Assembly (NCBI GenBank): GCA_037127255.1
Contig: JBANSL010000014.1
Coordinates: forward strand, 72,213,646-72,277,645
Length of the DNA stretch: 64,000 bases
Origin: Persicaria tinctoria
Taxonomy: Eukaryota > Streptophyta > Magnoliopsida > Caryophyllales > Polygonaceae
Direction of reading: 5' to 3'
The first letter of the stretch is position 1; every line of letters begins with the position of its first letter. Below, in pieces: positions 43,396 to 54,827 of this stretch. Position numbers and translations under genes: made by a program. Under the pieces are notes generated by a model that was not told the origin of the DNA, ran no database searches, and saw only the letters and a program-made list of their open reading frames with translations.

Positions 43396-46300
43396 TCAGT
43401 TGGCATTGATCAAGTGCAGGAACTCCCTGCAAAAGATGAACTTATCAATGGTTACAATCTTAGTACCAAAATCAGCAGGGTTGATCTTTCCATCAATTTT
43501 TTTGACAAGAAGAAGATTTTTAGCTACCAAAACACGAATGAAATGGTATCTAACGTCGATGTGCTTGGTCCTCTCATGATAGACAGGATCCTTGCACAGG
43601 TAAAGTGCACTCTGACTATCCATGTGCAACACAGCCTTACAAGGTTTCCTTTCCACCTCCTTAAGTATATTTTGCAGCCAAATTGCATCCTTGGAAGCTT
43701 CAGTTGCAGCAATGTACTCTGCCTCTGTGGAGGAAAGAGCCACAATTGGCTGCAGTTGTGCCTTCCAAGAGATGCAATTGCCACACCAAGTATACATAAA
43801 GGAGGTGGTGGATTTTCTGTTGTCTTTGTTACCTGCATAGTCAGAGTCCACAAAACCAAATAGCTCAGAGGGAGAAGTGTGCAGACCATAGACTAGACAG
43901 ATGTCCAGTGTTCCTGCAATATATCTCAAGAGAAACTTCATGGTTGTCCAGTGTTTCTTTGAAGGATTGGACATATACCTGCTGAGTACACTTACTGCAA
44001 AGGCAAGGTCAGGTCTAGTACAAATCATTGCATACATAATAGATCCCACTGCAGCATCATAGGGTACATTTCTCATGTAGTCTTCCTCCTCCTTCCTTAG
44101 TGGCACCTCAGATCTTGTGAGATCAAGGTGCCCTCCTAAGGGTATAGGAGCATGCTTTACTATTGAGAAATTGAACCTATCAAGGACTTTCATCAAGTAG
44201 TCCTTTTGTGACAAAAATATCGGATGCTTTGCTCTATCTCTGGAGATTTTTATTCCAAGAATTTTCTGGGCAGGACCCAGATCTTTCATGTCAAAAGATT
44301 TCCTAATCCTAAGTGAAGCCTTAACATCAGATATCTTTGCCTTGGACTTGCATATATAATGAGAATGTCATCAACATAGAGCAAGATATACAAGAGAGAC
44401 ACAGATTTAGCACCAAGCAAGTATAAACAAGGATCATAGCTGCTGATTTTAAAGCCAAGTTTGATCATGGAATTATCAAATTTCTTGTTCCACTGCCTAG
44501 GGGACTGTTTTAAACCATACAAAGATTTATTAAGCAAGCAAACATGATCAGGTTTAGATTTGTCCTCAAATCCTTTAGGTTGTCTCATATGGATTTGTTC
44601 ATCTAAGTCACCATGAAGGAAGGCAGTTTTAACATCCATTTGTTCAATTTCATAATCATAAACAGCAGCAACAACATGCAATAATCTCAGAGTTTTATAC
44701 TAAACAACATGAGAAAAAAAATCATTGTAGTCAATCCCAGGTTTATGTGTGAAGCCCTTGTCTACCAACCTTGCCTTGTAGCTAGGTTGGCCACCCAGAT
44801 TCACACTATTTTTGAGCTTATAAACCCATTTACAGCCAATCATCCTGGCCTTGTTTGGTTTAGGAACAAGAATTCAGGTTTTGTTGGCTATCATGGAGTT
44901 TATTTCCTCTTTCATAACAAGCAACCATTTATTAGAATTCACACATTTCATAGCATGCTCAAACAAATCAGGAGTATAAGTATCAACAACCTCAGCAACC
45001 ACAAAAGCTAAATCAACCTCATTATCAAAGTATTTTCTGTTTGGTATTCTAACCATAGGTGATCTATCTCTTGTTAACTGATAATTGGTCAAGTCAGGAA
45101 CTTCATCAAAATTATCATGCTCATGATCAGTTTCAATAGAAGCTTCAGAAAAGCATCATCAATATCAGCAAGAGGATCAACAAATTCATCATCAGAAGAA
45201 GAATGGGTAGAAGAGGAGCTTTGATTAGAGGAGATAGAGGTAGATGAGCTTACCCCCCCCCCCCCCCCCCCCCCACCTGATTGGTGAGGCAGATCTTCAG
45301 TACTTGAGTTTGAGCCATGATGCTCAGGATTCTGATTATTGTTGCTACTGAATGAAGAGTCAGATGACTCGTGTGGGATACCAGTATCAAATTCATTGTC
45401 AGGAGCCCAACTTGAGAGATGGGAACATAAAACTGAGCTGCAGGGGTTAGTTCACGATCAACAGAAGAATGCACATTCTTAAAATGGAACTCAGTTTCAA
45501 TGAATTTAACATCTCTGCTGACAATTACTTTGTAACCTTCAGGTTGGATTACCAGTAATTTATAACCCGTCACACCCTCAGGATACCCCAACATTACACA
45601 CTTTAGAGACCTTGGTTGCAGCTTCCCTATACTATGATGAGCATAGGTAGTGCATCCAAAAGGTCTTAAGTGTGAAATGTTTGGCTTGGTTCCAGACCAC
45701 ATTTCATATGGGGTCTTGAAACCAATGGCAGCTGAGGGTGATCTGTTGATCAAATAAGTAGCAGTGGTTATAGTTTCCCCCACAGAGATGGCTTCATGCC
45801 AGAGCTAATGAGCATACACCTGGCATTTTCAAGCAGTGTCCTGTTCATTCTCTCTGCAGTTCCATTCTTTTGGGGGATGCTTGGAACAGTAAGATGCCTT
45901 ATAATACCATGATCATTACAGAAATCATCAAACAACTTGTTACAGAACTCAAGTCCATTATCTGTTCTAAGGCATCTCAATTTGAAAACAGTTTGACCCT
46001 CTGTTTTGGTTTTCCAAACTTTGAAAGTCTCAAAGGTGTCACTTTTGGCCTTTAATAAGTGCACCCAAACCTTCCTGGAATGGTGATCTATTAGTGAGAG
46101 GAAGTACTTCCTCCCACCAACATTATCAACCTGGGTAGGTCCCCATAGGTATGCGTGCACATAATATAGAGGCCTCTTAGCAACAAAATCTGACCTTTTA
46201 AAACATTCTTTAGCATGTTTACCAAAAATGAAACTTTCACAGTTTTTCAAATCAGAGGGTTTGCTTTCAAAGAGTCCATGTTCGAACAAATAATGTAGAC

Positions 46301-47601
46301 CTTTGTTCCCTATATGAACAATTCTAGAATGCCAAATCAAAGTATCATTCATGTTCATGGATGCAACAGAAGACTCAGCAAATAAAGACATACCATGCAA
46401 TACATGATTTCCAATGATATGATAAAGACCATGCCTCTTAACACTTTTGATGAGAATCTTACCATTCTTAGAAACAGTTCTAATCCCCCTTTTAATGTTA
46501 ATATCATAGTCAATGTCATCAAACATACACTCATACAACAAGTTTCTTTTTATATCAGGTACCCACCTTACCTGTTGAAGGACCCTAACCACACCATCAT
46601 GCATTTTAAAAGGAATGTTGCATATGCCTTTAATAGCTAGATCAGAATGATCACCAAGTCTAACTAAACCACCAACAGATTCATCCAAACAGTCAAAGAC
46701 ATGCTTATAAGGTGTAACATGCATAGTATATCCAGAATCAAGCAACCAAGCATCAGATGAATCATCACAGGCAACCATAAGCAACTCATCAGAATAAAAT
46801 AAGCCAAAATCAAGCACAATAGAAGTACCATTTTGCAATTTATTTTGATCATCGTCCCTTTTCTTATAACACTCAGCAATAAAATGGTTATTTTTCTTGC
46901 AATAGGTACAATGCTTCTTTCCAGTTTCTCCAAGTTTTTCTTTATCCTTTTTCTTGTTTCTTTTTCTGTTTTTGTTGCCACCCTTAGTAAAAAGCACATC
47001 AGGTTTAGAGTTGGGTTTTTCAGATTGTCACCTTTAATCTTAAAGACCTTAAAAATCTCATTTTTCTGAGTAATGGCCTCAACTATACGTTTCTTAGTCA
47101 AGGTCTCATTACTCAGCTGGATAACATCTTTAAAAGTATCAAATTGAGAAGGCAAAATATTCAACAGAATAACAACTTGGTGAGTGTCATTAATTTTATC
47201 ATCACATCTTCCAAGTTCTTGTGTCATACGCAGAAATTTATCAAGATTATCATCAAGAGACACAGAAACATTCATCTTAAATGTAAAAATGCGACACAAC
47301 AGAGATATCCTGCTTGACAGAGTTTTTACCTGATAAAGTTCCTGTAATTTCTTCCATAAATTTATGGAGGTATCACAGTCAATTACCTGTCTAGCTACTT
47401 CATCAGGGATATGGATCATGATCTCACTGTGAGCAACAAGATCCATATCCTTTTTAGCATCTGCAGACATGTATGTAGGATATTCATTAATGAAAGCTTT
47501 CCAGGACTTTTCTTTGATCAAAATCGCCTTCATTTAGACTTGCCACATAGCAAAATCAGTAGTCCTATCAAAGGGCTTGACACGATAAGTGTTATCAGAC
47601 A
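43396..47601 (-). pseudogene. Copia gag-pol, broken
   Basis: Gag starts at an ATG at 47601 (MSDNTYRVKPFD) but meets an in-frame TAA after MWQV, then continues MKAILIKEKSW. A frameshift near 47020 separates gag from the zinc knuckle CTYCKKNNHFIAEC. Protease keeps DSG (LLDSGYTMHVT). In integrase the zinc motif has CESFIFGK, where the second Cys is lost, and the first catalytic Asp is replaced (VHAYLWGP, normally HSDLWGP). RTDNGLEF and the Glu in AERMNRTL remain. Reverse transcriptase keeps MDVKTAFLHGDL and LLYVDDIL. RNase H (FVDSDYAGNKDNRKS, ALSSTEAEY) is open from 44289 to 43396. At least four breaks make it inactive. Confidence 0.92.
45253..45274. repeat. 22-bp homopolymer C tract
   Basis: Twenty-two consecutive C residues interrupt the Copia pol region. 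It may be real expansion or an assembly artefact. Confidence 0.95.
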
Positions 47602-48096
47602 TGAGTATGAATCAGGTACCTGAGAAAGCAAGTGAACAAATCAGCAGATATCTAAACACCGTGAGCACTCAAACCCTACAACTCTTTGGCTAAGGGTTTG
47701 AATCTCTAATTAGATATCAAAACGAACAGAGAACACTCAAATTCTACAGCTTCACTGCTAAGGATTTGAATCTCAAATGTGCCCTTGATAATCCAAACCA
47801 AATAGAATCTAAGCTGCAAGTTTAGATCTATCAGTCGTCACAGTAGGGAGCCAAATGGAACTGATAGGGGAGTTGTCAGAAGAAGGGATTCTCTGACAAC
47901 TTCTTGCTATGCCTCTGATTTGTTCAAATCTAGGCCAAAAAGACCTAAATCCAAGCAAACAAACTCGAGACTTTTGAGTTTCTTGAAACCCTAGATTCAG
48001 AGTCCTCGAAAACACTCAAGATCTACAGATCCGAGCAAGAGGAGAGCATAGCTCCAGAAGACTTCAATGGAATAAAGAGATTTTCGAAGAAAACCA

Positions 48097-48448
48097 TGTG
48101 CACATATTATACATACATACACATTTCTCCCTAAGATCATCAACAATCATGGGTAAACCTCTTACCCATTTTATTTTCTCTCTTCCTATCCTAATTTTAC
48201 ACCTCGTTTATTTTTTTGTTTAAATTTATTTTCACTTTTTCTACCTTATCCTATAAGGTTTGTTCTGCAACCATAGGGAAACTTCTTACCAATTTTCAAT
48301 TTTATTTTCATTTTTTCTTTTCCTTTATTATGTGTATCATTACATCTTTTCATTTACTTTTTGATTAAAAAAAAAAGAAAAAAAAATTAGAAAAGGGAAG
48401 AGGTTACCTCTCTCTACCGACTCTTCCATTAGTGAGACGAGCCTAAGA
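48097..48448 (-). repeat. 5-prime LTR remnant of the Copia element
   Basis: The outer 20 bp (TTAGGCTCGTCTCACTA) and an inner 39-bp block containing TGTATGTATGTATAATATG match the intact LTR. The first base pair has mutated (TCTTAGG instead of TGTTAGG). The rest of the LTR (about 480 bp) is missing, and the remnant joins straight to leader sequence. An insertion of about 287 bp (48142-48428) lies between the two matching parts. Confidence 0.75.
48142..48428. mobile_element. Insertion in the 5-prime LTR, probable MITE
   Basis: Sequence not present in the other LTR. Internal copies of a motif like GGGTAAACCTCTTACC (48152) and GGGAAACTTCTTACC (48279), and an inverted form near the right end (GGGAAGAGGTTACC). 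Element class is uncertain. Confidence 0.4.
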
Positions 48449-48744
48449 GATTCATTCGTAAGCTTATCGATCATCACACACACGTACAGGAGCACTTAAT
48501 TGATTTTGGGATTAAAATTAAAAATCACACATATTGGACCTATATAAAGGGAAAATCAAACACCATCGGCATCAACCCGGATTTAACCGATTAATGCTGC
48601 TATCAAATACCAAATTGTACTACTTTGCTCCAAATTACAACTAATTAATCCAAAACCCAAGAAATGATATCATATGTTTCAATTCAAGCGCATAGATTGG
48701 ATTGGAGTCGACTCTGTGGCTCTTCGAACTTGAATTGAAACGAG

Positions 48745-49206
48745 CAGGGCCGTTCCGTTACATTTTGAGACCTTGTGCAACTTATATATTGATGTTGAAG
48801 GGAAAATTGCAATGTTTGAATAACTTGAATTGAGGATTTTTTTTTTCTTCTGTGGTATGGAATAGCGTAGGGATGGGCGGATGGCTATTGCATGAGTCCT
48901 GAATATTTGTGATGGGAAAAAAACTAATCTAGCTACTGTAAAAAAAAGGTTGAAAAAAGGGGCTAATGGGCTGGCTAGCCTGGCTTGGTAATTTGTTAAA
49001 AAAAAAGAGTTACTTGCTATCACGGGGATTCGAACTCATCCTAATTTAGGACTCACGCTAACTTTTTACCAACTGAGCCACCGAAACATTTAGTTACAAT
49101 GCACAATTTACAAATATAGATATATAATATATAACCTATACGAGGCCCTAAAAATTTCGAGACCCCGTGCGATCGCACCTTTGGCACATGCTATGGGCCG
49201 GCCCTG
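48745..49206. mobile_element. hAT-like element carrying a tRNA-like block, 462 bp
   Basis: Ends CAGGGCCGTTCCGTTAC and, inverted, CAGGGCCGGCCCATAG. Flanks GAAACGAG and GGAACAAG are an 8-bp duplication with two differences. It shares the ends, the subterminal GGGCCTC-type sequence, and a tRNA-like block in the same relative position and orientation with the element at 16218-18162. Confidence 0.75.
49019..49086 (-). other. tRNA-like segment inside the second hAT element
   Basis: On the minus strand GGTGGCTCAGTTGG gives a box A match and GAGTTCGAATCCCC a box B match, about 35 bp apart. The sequence ends CGTGATAGC and a T-run follows. Not a complete tRNA by eye. Confidence 0.6.
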
Positions 49207-49504
49207 GGAACAAGCATGTAGAAATTACGTTTTTTTAAACGTCATACAAAGTAAAACATGACGTTTAACGCTATTTAAGATGTTGCCGTGCTTTTGACAT
49301 ACATAAATCGAATGAGATTTTATCCTAAAATTAATTGTTCATACTTATCTCTTCAAAAACACTTTCAAAGTGACCCACCAAGGAAGCCCAAAGTAAGGGA
49401 AATTGCACGGGATTTGTTTGTTTGACCCACATTAGTTGGACCGGCCCAGCAGCACAATTAAGAACAAAATGATAATTTCGCATTTTTAAGAAGGTAAGAA
49501 GGTA

Positions 49505-49728
49505 CTCCCTCCCTTCTAAAAAATAAGTTTTTTTTTTACTATTCAAGCACGTTTTCTTAAGATGATAAAATGATATCAATTTTTTATTAATTTTTTTTAA
49601 TAATCCCATACTTCTTACTAATAAGTACTCCGTACGAGAATATTAAATAAAAATTCATAAAAATTTGATATTTTAGAATAGAAAACGTGTATAAATAGTG
49701 AAAGACTTATATTTTAGAACGGATGGAG
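49505..49728. mobile_element. Stowaway MITE, 224 bp
   Basis: CTCCCTCCCTTCTAAAAAAT at the left and, inverted, CTCCATCCGTTCTAAAATAT at the right, with TA on both flanks (49503-49504 and 49729-49730). Confidence 0.92.
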
Positions 49729-49730
49729 TA

Positions 49731-50878
49731 AGCCCTAACAAAAGTTTGCGACATGTAATGTAAGTGACTCTTTTGAAAGAATCAAATTTGTTGTCACATA
49801 CGGATGATCAATTTTCTTCACAATTTATAGGGTAATAAATTTAACTTGAACAAACCATGAACAAGTGTACAACCCAACAATCGAGTCGTTAGCATTTAAA
49901 GTACCTTTGAAATATTGATTAATTATAAGAAATTCATTAAAAAAATTATAATATTATAATGTGTATTATTGTCTTATTGATGACAATGACGGTATAATAA
50001 GATTAGTGTAATAGTGTGTGGAAAATTAAAAGGGTGACAATGACCTTCTAATTTATAATAACCATTAACGCCCTAATCTGATCGGTGATCGCCAATTTTC
50101 CTGTTTCGAATATTAAAAAAAAACTCGGTCATGAAAGTGATATGAATATCTCTCTAATTTCCATCCACATGCATGTCAAGAATTTATGGAACTTGAAATA
50201 GCGATAGATTAATATGTTAAATTTAAGGGAATGTTCGGAAGAATTCATGAGAAATTAAAAAAAAAAAAAATTGGTTTGAAATTTTGAATCTATGAGTCGA
50301 TTTGCAGCCCCAAAAAAAGATCGAGCTTGGAACCTAAGATGGATTAATATGTTAAATTTAATTTTACATTCATATTTATTTATTTAATAATATTTTAATT
50401 TTTCAGAATGAGTTTTATCAAAATCCAATGACTCTTGATCTCATCCACATCTATAACAAATTTTAAAAAAACAATGTTTTTGTTCGGCCGAGTCAAATCA
50501 TATCTTATCAAAGTCAGGAATCACTCATTTTACTTCATCGAACAATTTGTTGAAAGTAAAAACGAGCCAATTTAAGTTTGAATCATTAGCCATCAATATG
50601 CTACAAAGGCTAAAATATATGATCCCATTATCATCCCATACATGAATTTTGTAAGATCATTCCAATCTCCACTCTCTGGTTTTGCAAAGGGGCCTTCAAA
50701 GTTCAACTCCAGGAAAAATCAATTCGAAATACTATCTATGATCAGTTGTATAAGAATCTGCTCTTTCTACGACAAATCGTTGGTTCGATTTTCGAATTTC
50801 CAGTTCTATTTTGGCGGCAATTTGTTGAATTTAAATCGTTGAACCTGATGCGGTGAATCATTGAATCATGACTGCGCG
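49731..50878. other. Intergenic and 3-prime flank of the J-domain gene
   Basis: AT-rich. No feature recognised. The last part is probably the 3-prime UTR of the minus-strand J gene. Confidence 0.45.
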
Positions 50879-51412
50879 CTACCAGCACTGATCCGTCTCC
50901 CAATTCCGCCTCGGATACTGACAAAACGACGACGAAGCAGAGGCCGAGACGCCGTTGAAGGACCCCTGCAGCGGCCGAATCCGCCAGCGGACGAGCTTCC
51001 GATCGTAGTCGGCGCGCTTGTCCGGATCAGAGAGGATCGAATAAGCCTCGTGGATCCTGATGAATTCGTCACCGTCGGCGCCGGAAGCTGACGAACCAGT
51101 TGTCTCGCCGGCAACCGCCACGTCCGGGTGCCAGATCCTGGCGAGGCGACGATACGCCGCCTTGATCTCGTCGCTGCTCGCTCCCATGGAGATTCCGAGG
51201 ATCTCGTAGAGCGAATCGCCAGAGATTGACGGCGGTGACCGCGTCGTCTCGGGAGAGGCTCGGGCGCCGCCACCGGCGGAGATGCGGGGGACGGAGTCGC
51301 GGCATCTTATTCTAGCTGGAATCGGCTGGGATAGCTGCCTTGTGAGCGATCTGGAGAGGTTGGGACTCGAAGAGGGGCGGAGGATTGGGGAGGACGAGGT
51401 GGAAGACACCAT
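50879..51412 (-). CDS. Plastid J-domain protein (DnaJ, J11-like)
   Basis: Intronless, 177 aa. The first about 60 residues are Ser/Arg-rich with few acids (MVSSTSSSPILRPSSSPNL), typical of a chloroplast transit peptide. A J domain follows: SLYEILGISMGASSDEIKAA, YRRLARIWHPD with the HPD motif intact, then FIRIHEAYSILSDPDKRADY. The C-terminus RRNWETDQCW is characteristic of the plant AtJ11/DJC23 type. Such proteins stimulate stromal Hsp70 ATPase and help photosystem stability. There is no Gly/Phe or zinc-finger region, so it is a type C J protein. Confidence 0.92.
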   Translation of the reverse strand: MVSSTSSSPILRPSSSPNLSRSLTRQLSQPIPARIRCRDSVPRISAGGGARASPETTRSPPSISGDSLYEILGISMGASSDEIKAAYRRLARIWHPDVAVAGETTGSSASGADGDEFIRIHEAYSILSDPDKRADYDRKLVRWRIRPLQGSFNGVSASASSSFCQYPRRNWETDQCW

Positions 51413-51831
51413 GCCGGCGTTGCAGGCGCGTGTAAAGGGAGAGTGATTGTAAATGGGACTGGTGGCGAGGTTTTGGCCGCCTTTGTTTTGTTATTTACTG
51501 TATTATTTTATTATACTCCGTATATATCCTAAAAAATATATACCCTCAAAAAAATGGAAAAGATAAAAAGGAAAACTATAACTATAGTTAAAATGAAGGT
51601 TAATTAACCATGGATATTATATGTGGCTGGAAATTAAGGAGTACATTTATTTATTTATTTATTTATTTTTGTTTGTGAGGAAATGGTTTGTGGTATTTGT
51701 TGTAGCCGATCATTGTTTATAGGATAAAGTCTGGATCATGAGTTCATGACAAAAGAAATACTACTGCAATATTTAGAATGAAAGTGTGTATTTGACCAAT
51801 TAACCATTATTTAGGGAGGACAGCTTACGAT
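51413..51831. other. Intergenic upstream of the J gene
   Basis: AT-rich, contains an ATTT microsatellite (51648-51668). No gene. Confidence 0.5.
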
Positions 51832-51853
51832 AAAAAAAAAGGATAAATAGCTT

Positions 51854-52152
51854 GCGAGAGAGAGGGGTATGCGAAGTGTACATATTGAAACCGACAACTT
51901 CGCTCTGGTGAACAAACTATAATATGGGTGTAATGGATTAGGACCCTTGTACAATCTAGTTGCAGCGATTAAGGGTTTTGAGGAGGCGTTCGGCTCAATC
52001 ACTTGGTCCCATACTCGTCGCGAGAGGAATAGGGTGGCTCATGGCTTAGCTTCGATTATGCCTATTTCTCATTCATTTACAAACTTCTAATTGACATTGT
52101 TACAATTTTTTGAAATGGAGCGATGGATTGGCTTGTTCTCAAAAAAAAAAAA
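51854..52152 (+). mobile_element. 5-prime-truncated LINE, RNase H tail with poly-A
   Basis: The reading ETDNFALVNKL then GPLYNLVAAIKGFEEAF and HTRRERNRVAHGLA is the C-terminus of the LINE RNase H domain, ending in a stop and an A-run (52140-52152). AAAGGATAAATAGCTT occurs before the element (ending 51853) and after it (ending 52165), the target duplication. Confidence 0.82.
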
Positions 52153-53570
52153 GGATAAATAGCTTACAAATACCTTTTTTTTTTTTTACAGTAGGTAAAT
52201 AGTAGGATGTCAGAAGATAATCCTTGATCATCTTGGTGGATGATGTTACAAAATTCCCTACTCATAAAAAGGTTATAAGGATTAAATTCAGTACTATTTC
52301 TAGCTAGGAAGTCTGCAGCCGAATTTGCTTCTATGTAGTAATGTTGCATCTGAACCGAAGTGAACTCCTGCATCAATCTTGAGATCTTCTCTGTAATTCT
52401 CATGATCTCCCAGTGAGGTGTGTTGACCCTTGTAATAGCCTTTATAACTTCCAAGTTATCTCCTTATATGATTATCCTTCTCCAGCCTCGAGCAAGGGTT
52501 AGTCCTAATCCTCTGCAAACAACCAGGGATTCTGTTTGAATTACAGATCCCTTGGTAACTTTTTTCTGAAAGAAATCTTTGATTTGCCCATTCCAATCAC
52601 GGACAATACCCCCGACCTGGCAATCCTCCGAAGGGTTAACCGAGCCGTCTACATTAATTTTGTAGATGGCCATCAGGGGCTTTGTCCATTTATTAACTTT
52701 CCTTTTTGGATTAGGTTGTTTTTTGAGATCATTTTGGTATGCTTTTTCCCACTCAACAATACTCATAATAGCTTTCCTAGCAAGAGTATCAGGATCGTCT
52801 AGACCTTTTCCTTTAAATATAGAGGAGTTCCTGGCTTCCCAAATTATTTGCCATATTACACATATGTGTTCAAAGTTGGAATTTGTTCTTCTAATTTGCT
52901 CCAAGTCTGACATGGTTGTTGATGAGTTTTTCAAACCTAGAAAAGCTTCTCCCGTAAGTTGTTCATATGTTTTGAAAATTTTGTTCGTAATCGGACATTT
53001 TACAAGGAGATGGTCTAAATCTTCATTCCCTAGGTCACACAATGAGCAGTGTGCGGGAACTTTGTTAAAAAATCTATTGAGACGTTCTTTTGTCGCTAAA
53101 CCATCAATCGCAATTTTCCAGATGAAATTTTGGGTCTTGGGAGGAATACAGAGATTCCAAATCCATGAATTGCCTCCTACGGTTGTCAATGGAGGATGTA
53201 GCATTGCTTTGACAGATTTAGTAGAGTAATTACCTTGTCTATCATACTTCCATATTAATTTATCCGGGGTATTCCACTAGGCCGGGGCAAACGCGGGCGC
53301 GGGCCGGGCTTGGGACAAGCTTTACCCGAGATTTTGTCCCGTTGTTGCGGGCGCGGGCCGGGCTAAGCCCGCTTAACGGGTTGGAAGTCGTGTTTAAGCC
53401 TGTCCGCGAATGCGGGTGCGGGTAGCCCGCGGGTACCCGCAAACCTAATCAATTTTTATTATTAAAGCTATAATAAGTCTATTGTAATAAATTTTAATAT
53501 ATATATATATATATATATTAAAATGAATAATTAATATTATTTATAGTTTCTGTTTTTTTATAGTTACTTT

Positions 53571-54827
53571 TTTTTTATTAGGTAAAAATTCAAAGGTCAG
53601 ACAGGTCTGACTCATCAAGAGGCCGATCGAAGTCGACAGACGGCGAAACCGTCTAATCAGAGCAATCTAAAAACAGAAATCGAAATTCAATAACAGGCGT
53701 AATGAACCAAACAGAAATAAACTCTACAACAAATGTTCCAGGAAGATCAACCACCCGAAAAGCTGAGGAAGCCACCGAAGAACGCAGTCAAGCACCACCG
53801 AACAGTAGCACCGCGTGCCAGTAGTACAGCATGACACTAACTCTTGTGGGTAGTGCAGACGAACTCCAAGGAAACTCTATCCCGAATACGGAGTCGCCTT
53901 TGAGCGCACCACCACGACCCCAGCCAGACCCGGCTACAAACTCCACTCCCCCCAACCAAACAGAAGATCGCATAAAAACATCGGAAGCAGAGCTGCAAAC
54001 TGCTCAAACAAAACACCAACAAGCTTGCACCTGCAAAAGTATCGACAAGCCCTTGCGGGATTTTCTCAAACTCTTTCGGGTGGTTATACTCAAAATCCTT
54101 TCGGGACAATATCAAGAAGCCGATTCGGGTTCTTAATAAAACCCAAAGAATGTTTTTTTTTTCCTGCTTTTTTTTTGTTTTTTGAAGTTCCCAAACTTGG
54201 CGTGCAAGGCCGAAAAGCCTTGCACGCCAAGGAGCATCCCAACAGCAAAAATTAAACCAAAAGATTTGATTCTAAAAAATATAAGTATACGATTTTATTT
54301 TTTTAACTTAATGTTACCAAGCTTGGCATGCAAGGACTAAACTTAGCCTTGCACGCCAAGGAGCAGCCCATCAGCAGGAACAATAGGGAACCGGCGGCGA
54401 AAGAGTGGCCGGAACAGGACGGCGGCAACGGCAACCTGCACCCATCACCACACCGCACCCACCACCAGACCACCCCGACAACGATCGACGGCGACAACCC
54501 ACCGGCAAAGATGCGGGAAGACAGCGCGACGAAGACTAGATGGTCCGTCCAATCGGCAGCAGGATGTCCGGCCAAGCCGCATAGCAGCGTAGTAGGAGAA
54601 CCTAGCAGGACGATCGAGACCAAAATCATCCAACGATTGGTAGATAGAGAGAGCAGAAGCCCTGATTTCACAAAGAGGTTTTCAATGGGGGATTGAATAT
54701 GGCCAAAATCAGATTTGATTTGGGGATGATGTAAAGGAAGAGGGTAGAAATTAGGAGTTTTGGGAAGAAATTAGACTGAGATTTTTCCCCAATTCTAGAG
54801 AGAAGGCATTCTCTCTAGATTTTTTTT
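53571..54827 (-). mobile_element. Non-LTR retroposon of unknown family inside the hAT element
   Basis: TTTTTTTATAGTTACTTT precedes the left end (ending 53570) and follows the right end (54829-54847). On the minus strand it ends TTTTTACCTAATAAAAAAAA, like plant LINE 3-prime ends. The body of about 1.25 kb has no reverse transcriptase. Two short ORFs (54671-54303 and 53973-53788, minus) match nothing I recognise. It could be an internally deleted LINE (5-prime UTR joined to 3-prime end) or a copied host transcript. Confidence 0.65.
54196..54360. repeat. Two related strong hairpins
   Basis: CTTGGCGTGCAAGGC (54196-54210) and its perfect reverse complement (54217-54231) are separated by 6 bases. 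A related hairpin (54322-54335 with 54347-54360) has one mismatch and an 11-base loop. Both are followed by AGGAGCA(T/G)CCCA(A/T)CAGCA, so the unit was duplicated. Confidence 0.9.

Larger units (their letters stand above)
42721..48448 (-). mobile_element. Ty1/Copia LTR retrotransposon, decayed (5,728 bp)
   Basis: GATTC flanks both ends (42716-42720 and 48449-48453), the 5-bp duplication expected. The 3-prime LTR (minus strand) is 42721-43288, starting TGTTAGGCTCGTCTCAC after a purine tract GGAGGGCAATTG. The 5-prime LTR survives only as 48097-48448 and is interrupted. The internal region encodes gag, protease, integrase, reverse transcriptase and RNase H in the Copia order, with several frameshifts and stops. 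Confidence 0.93.
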
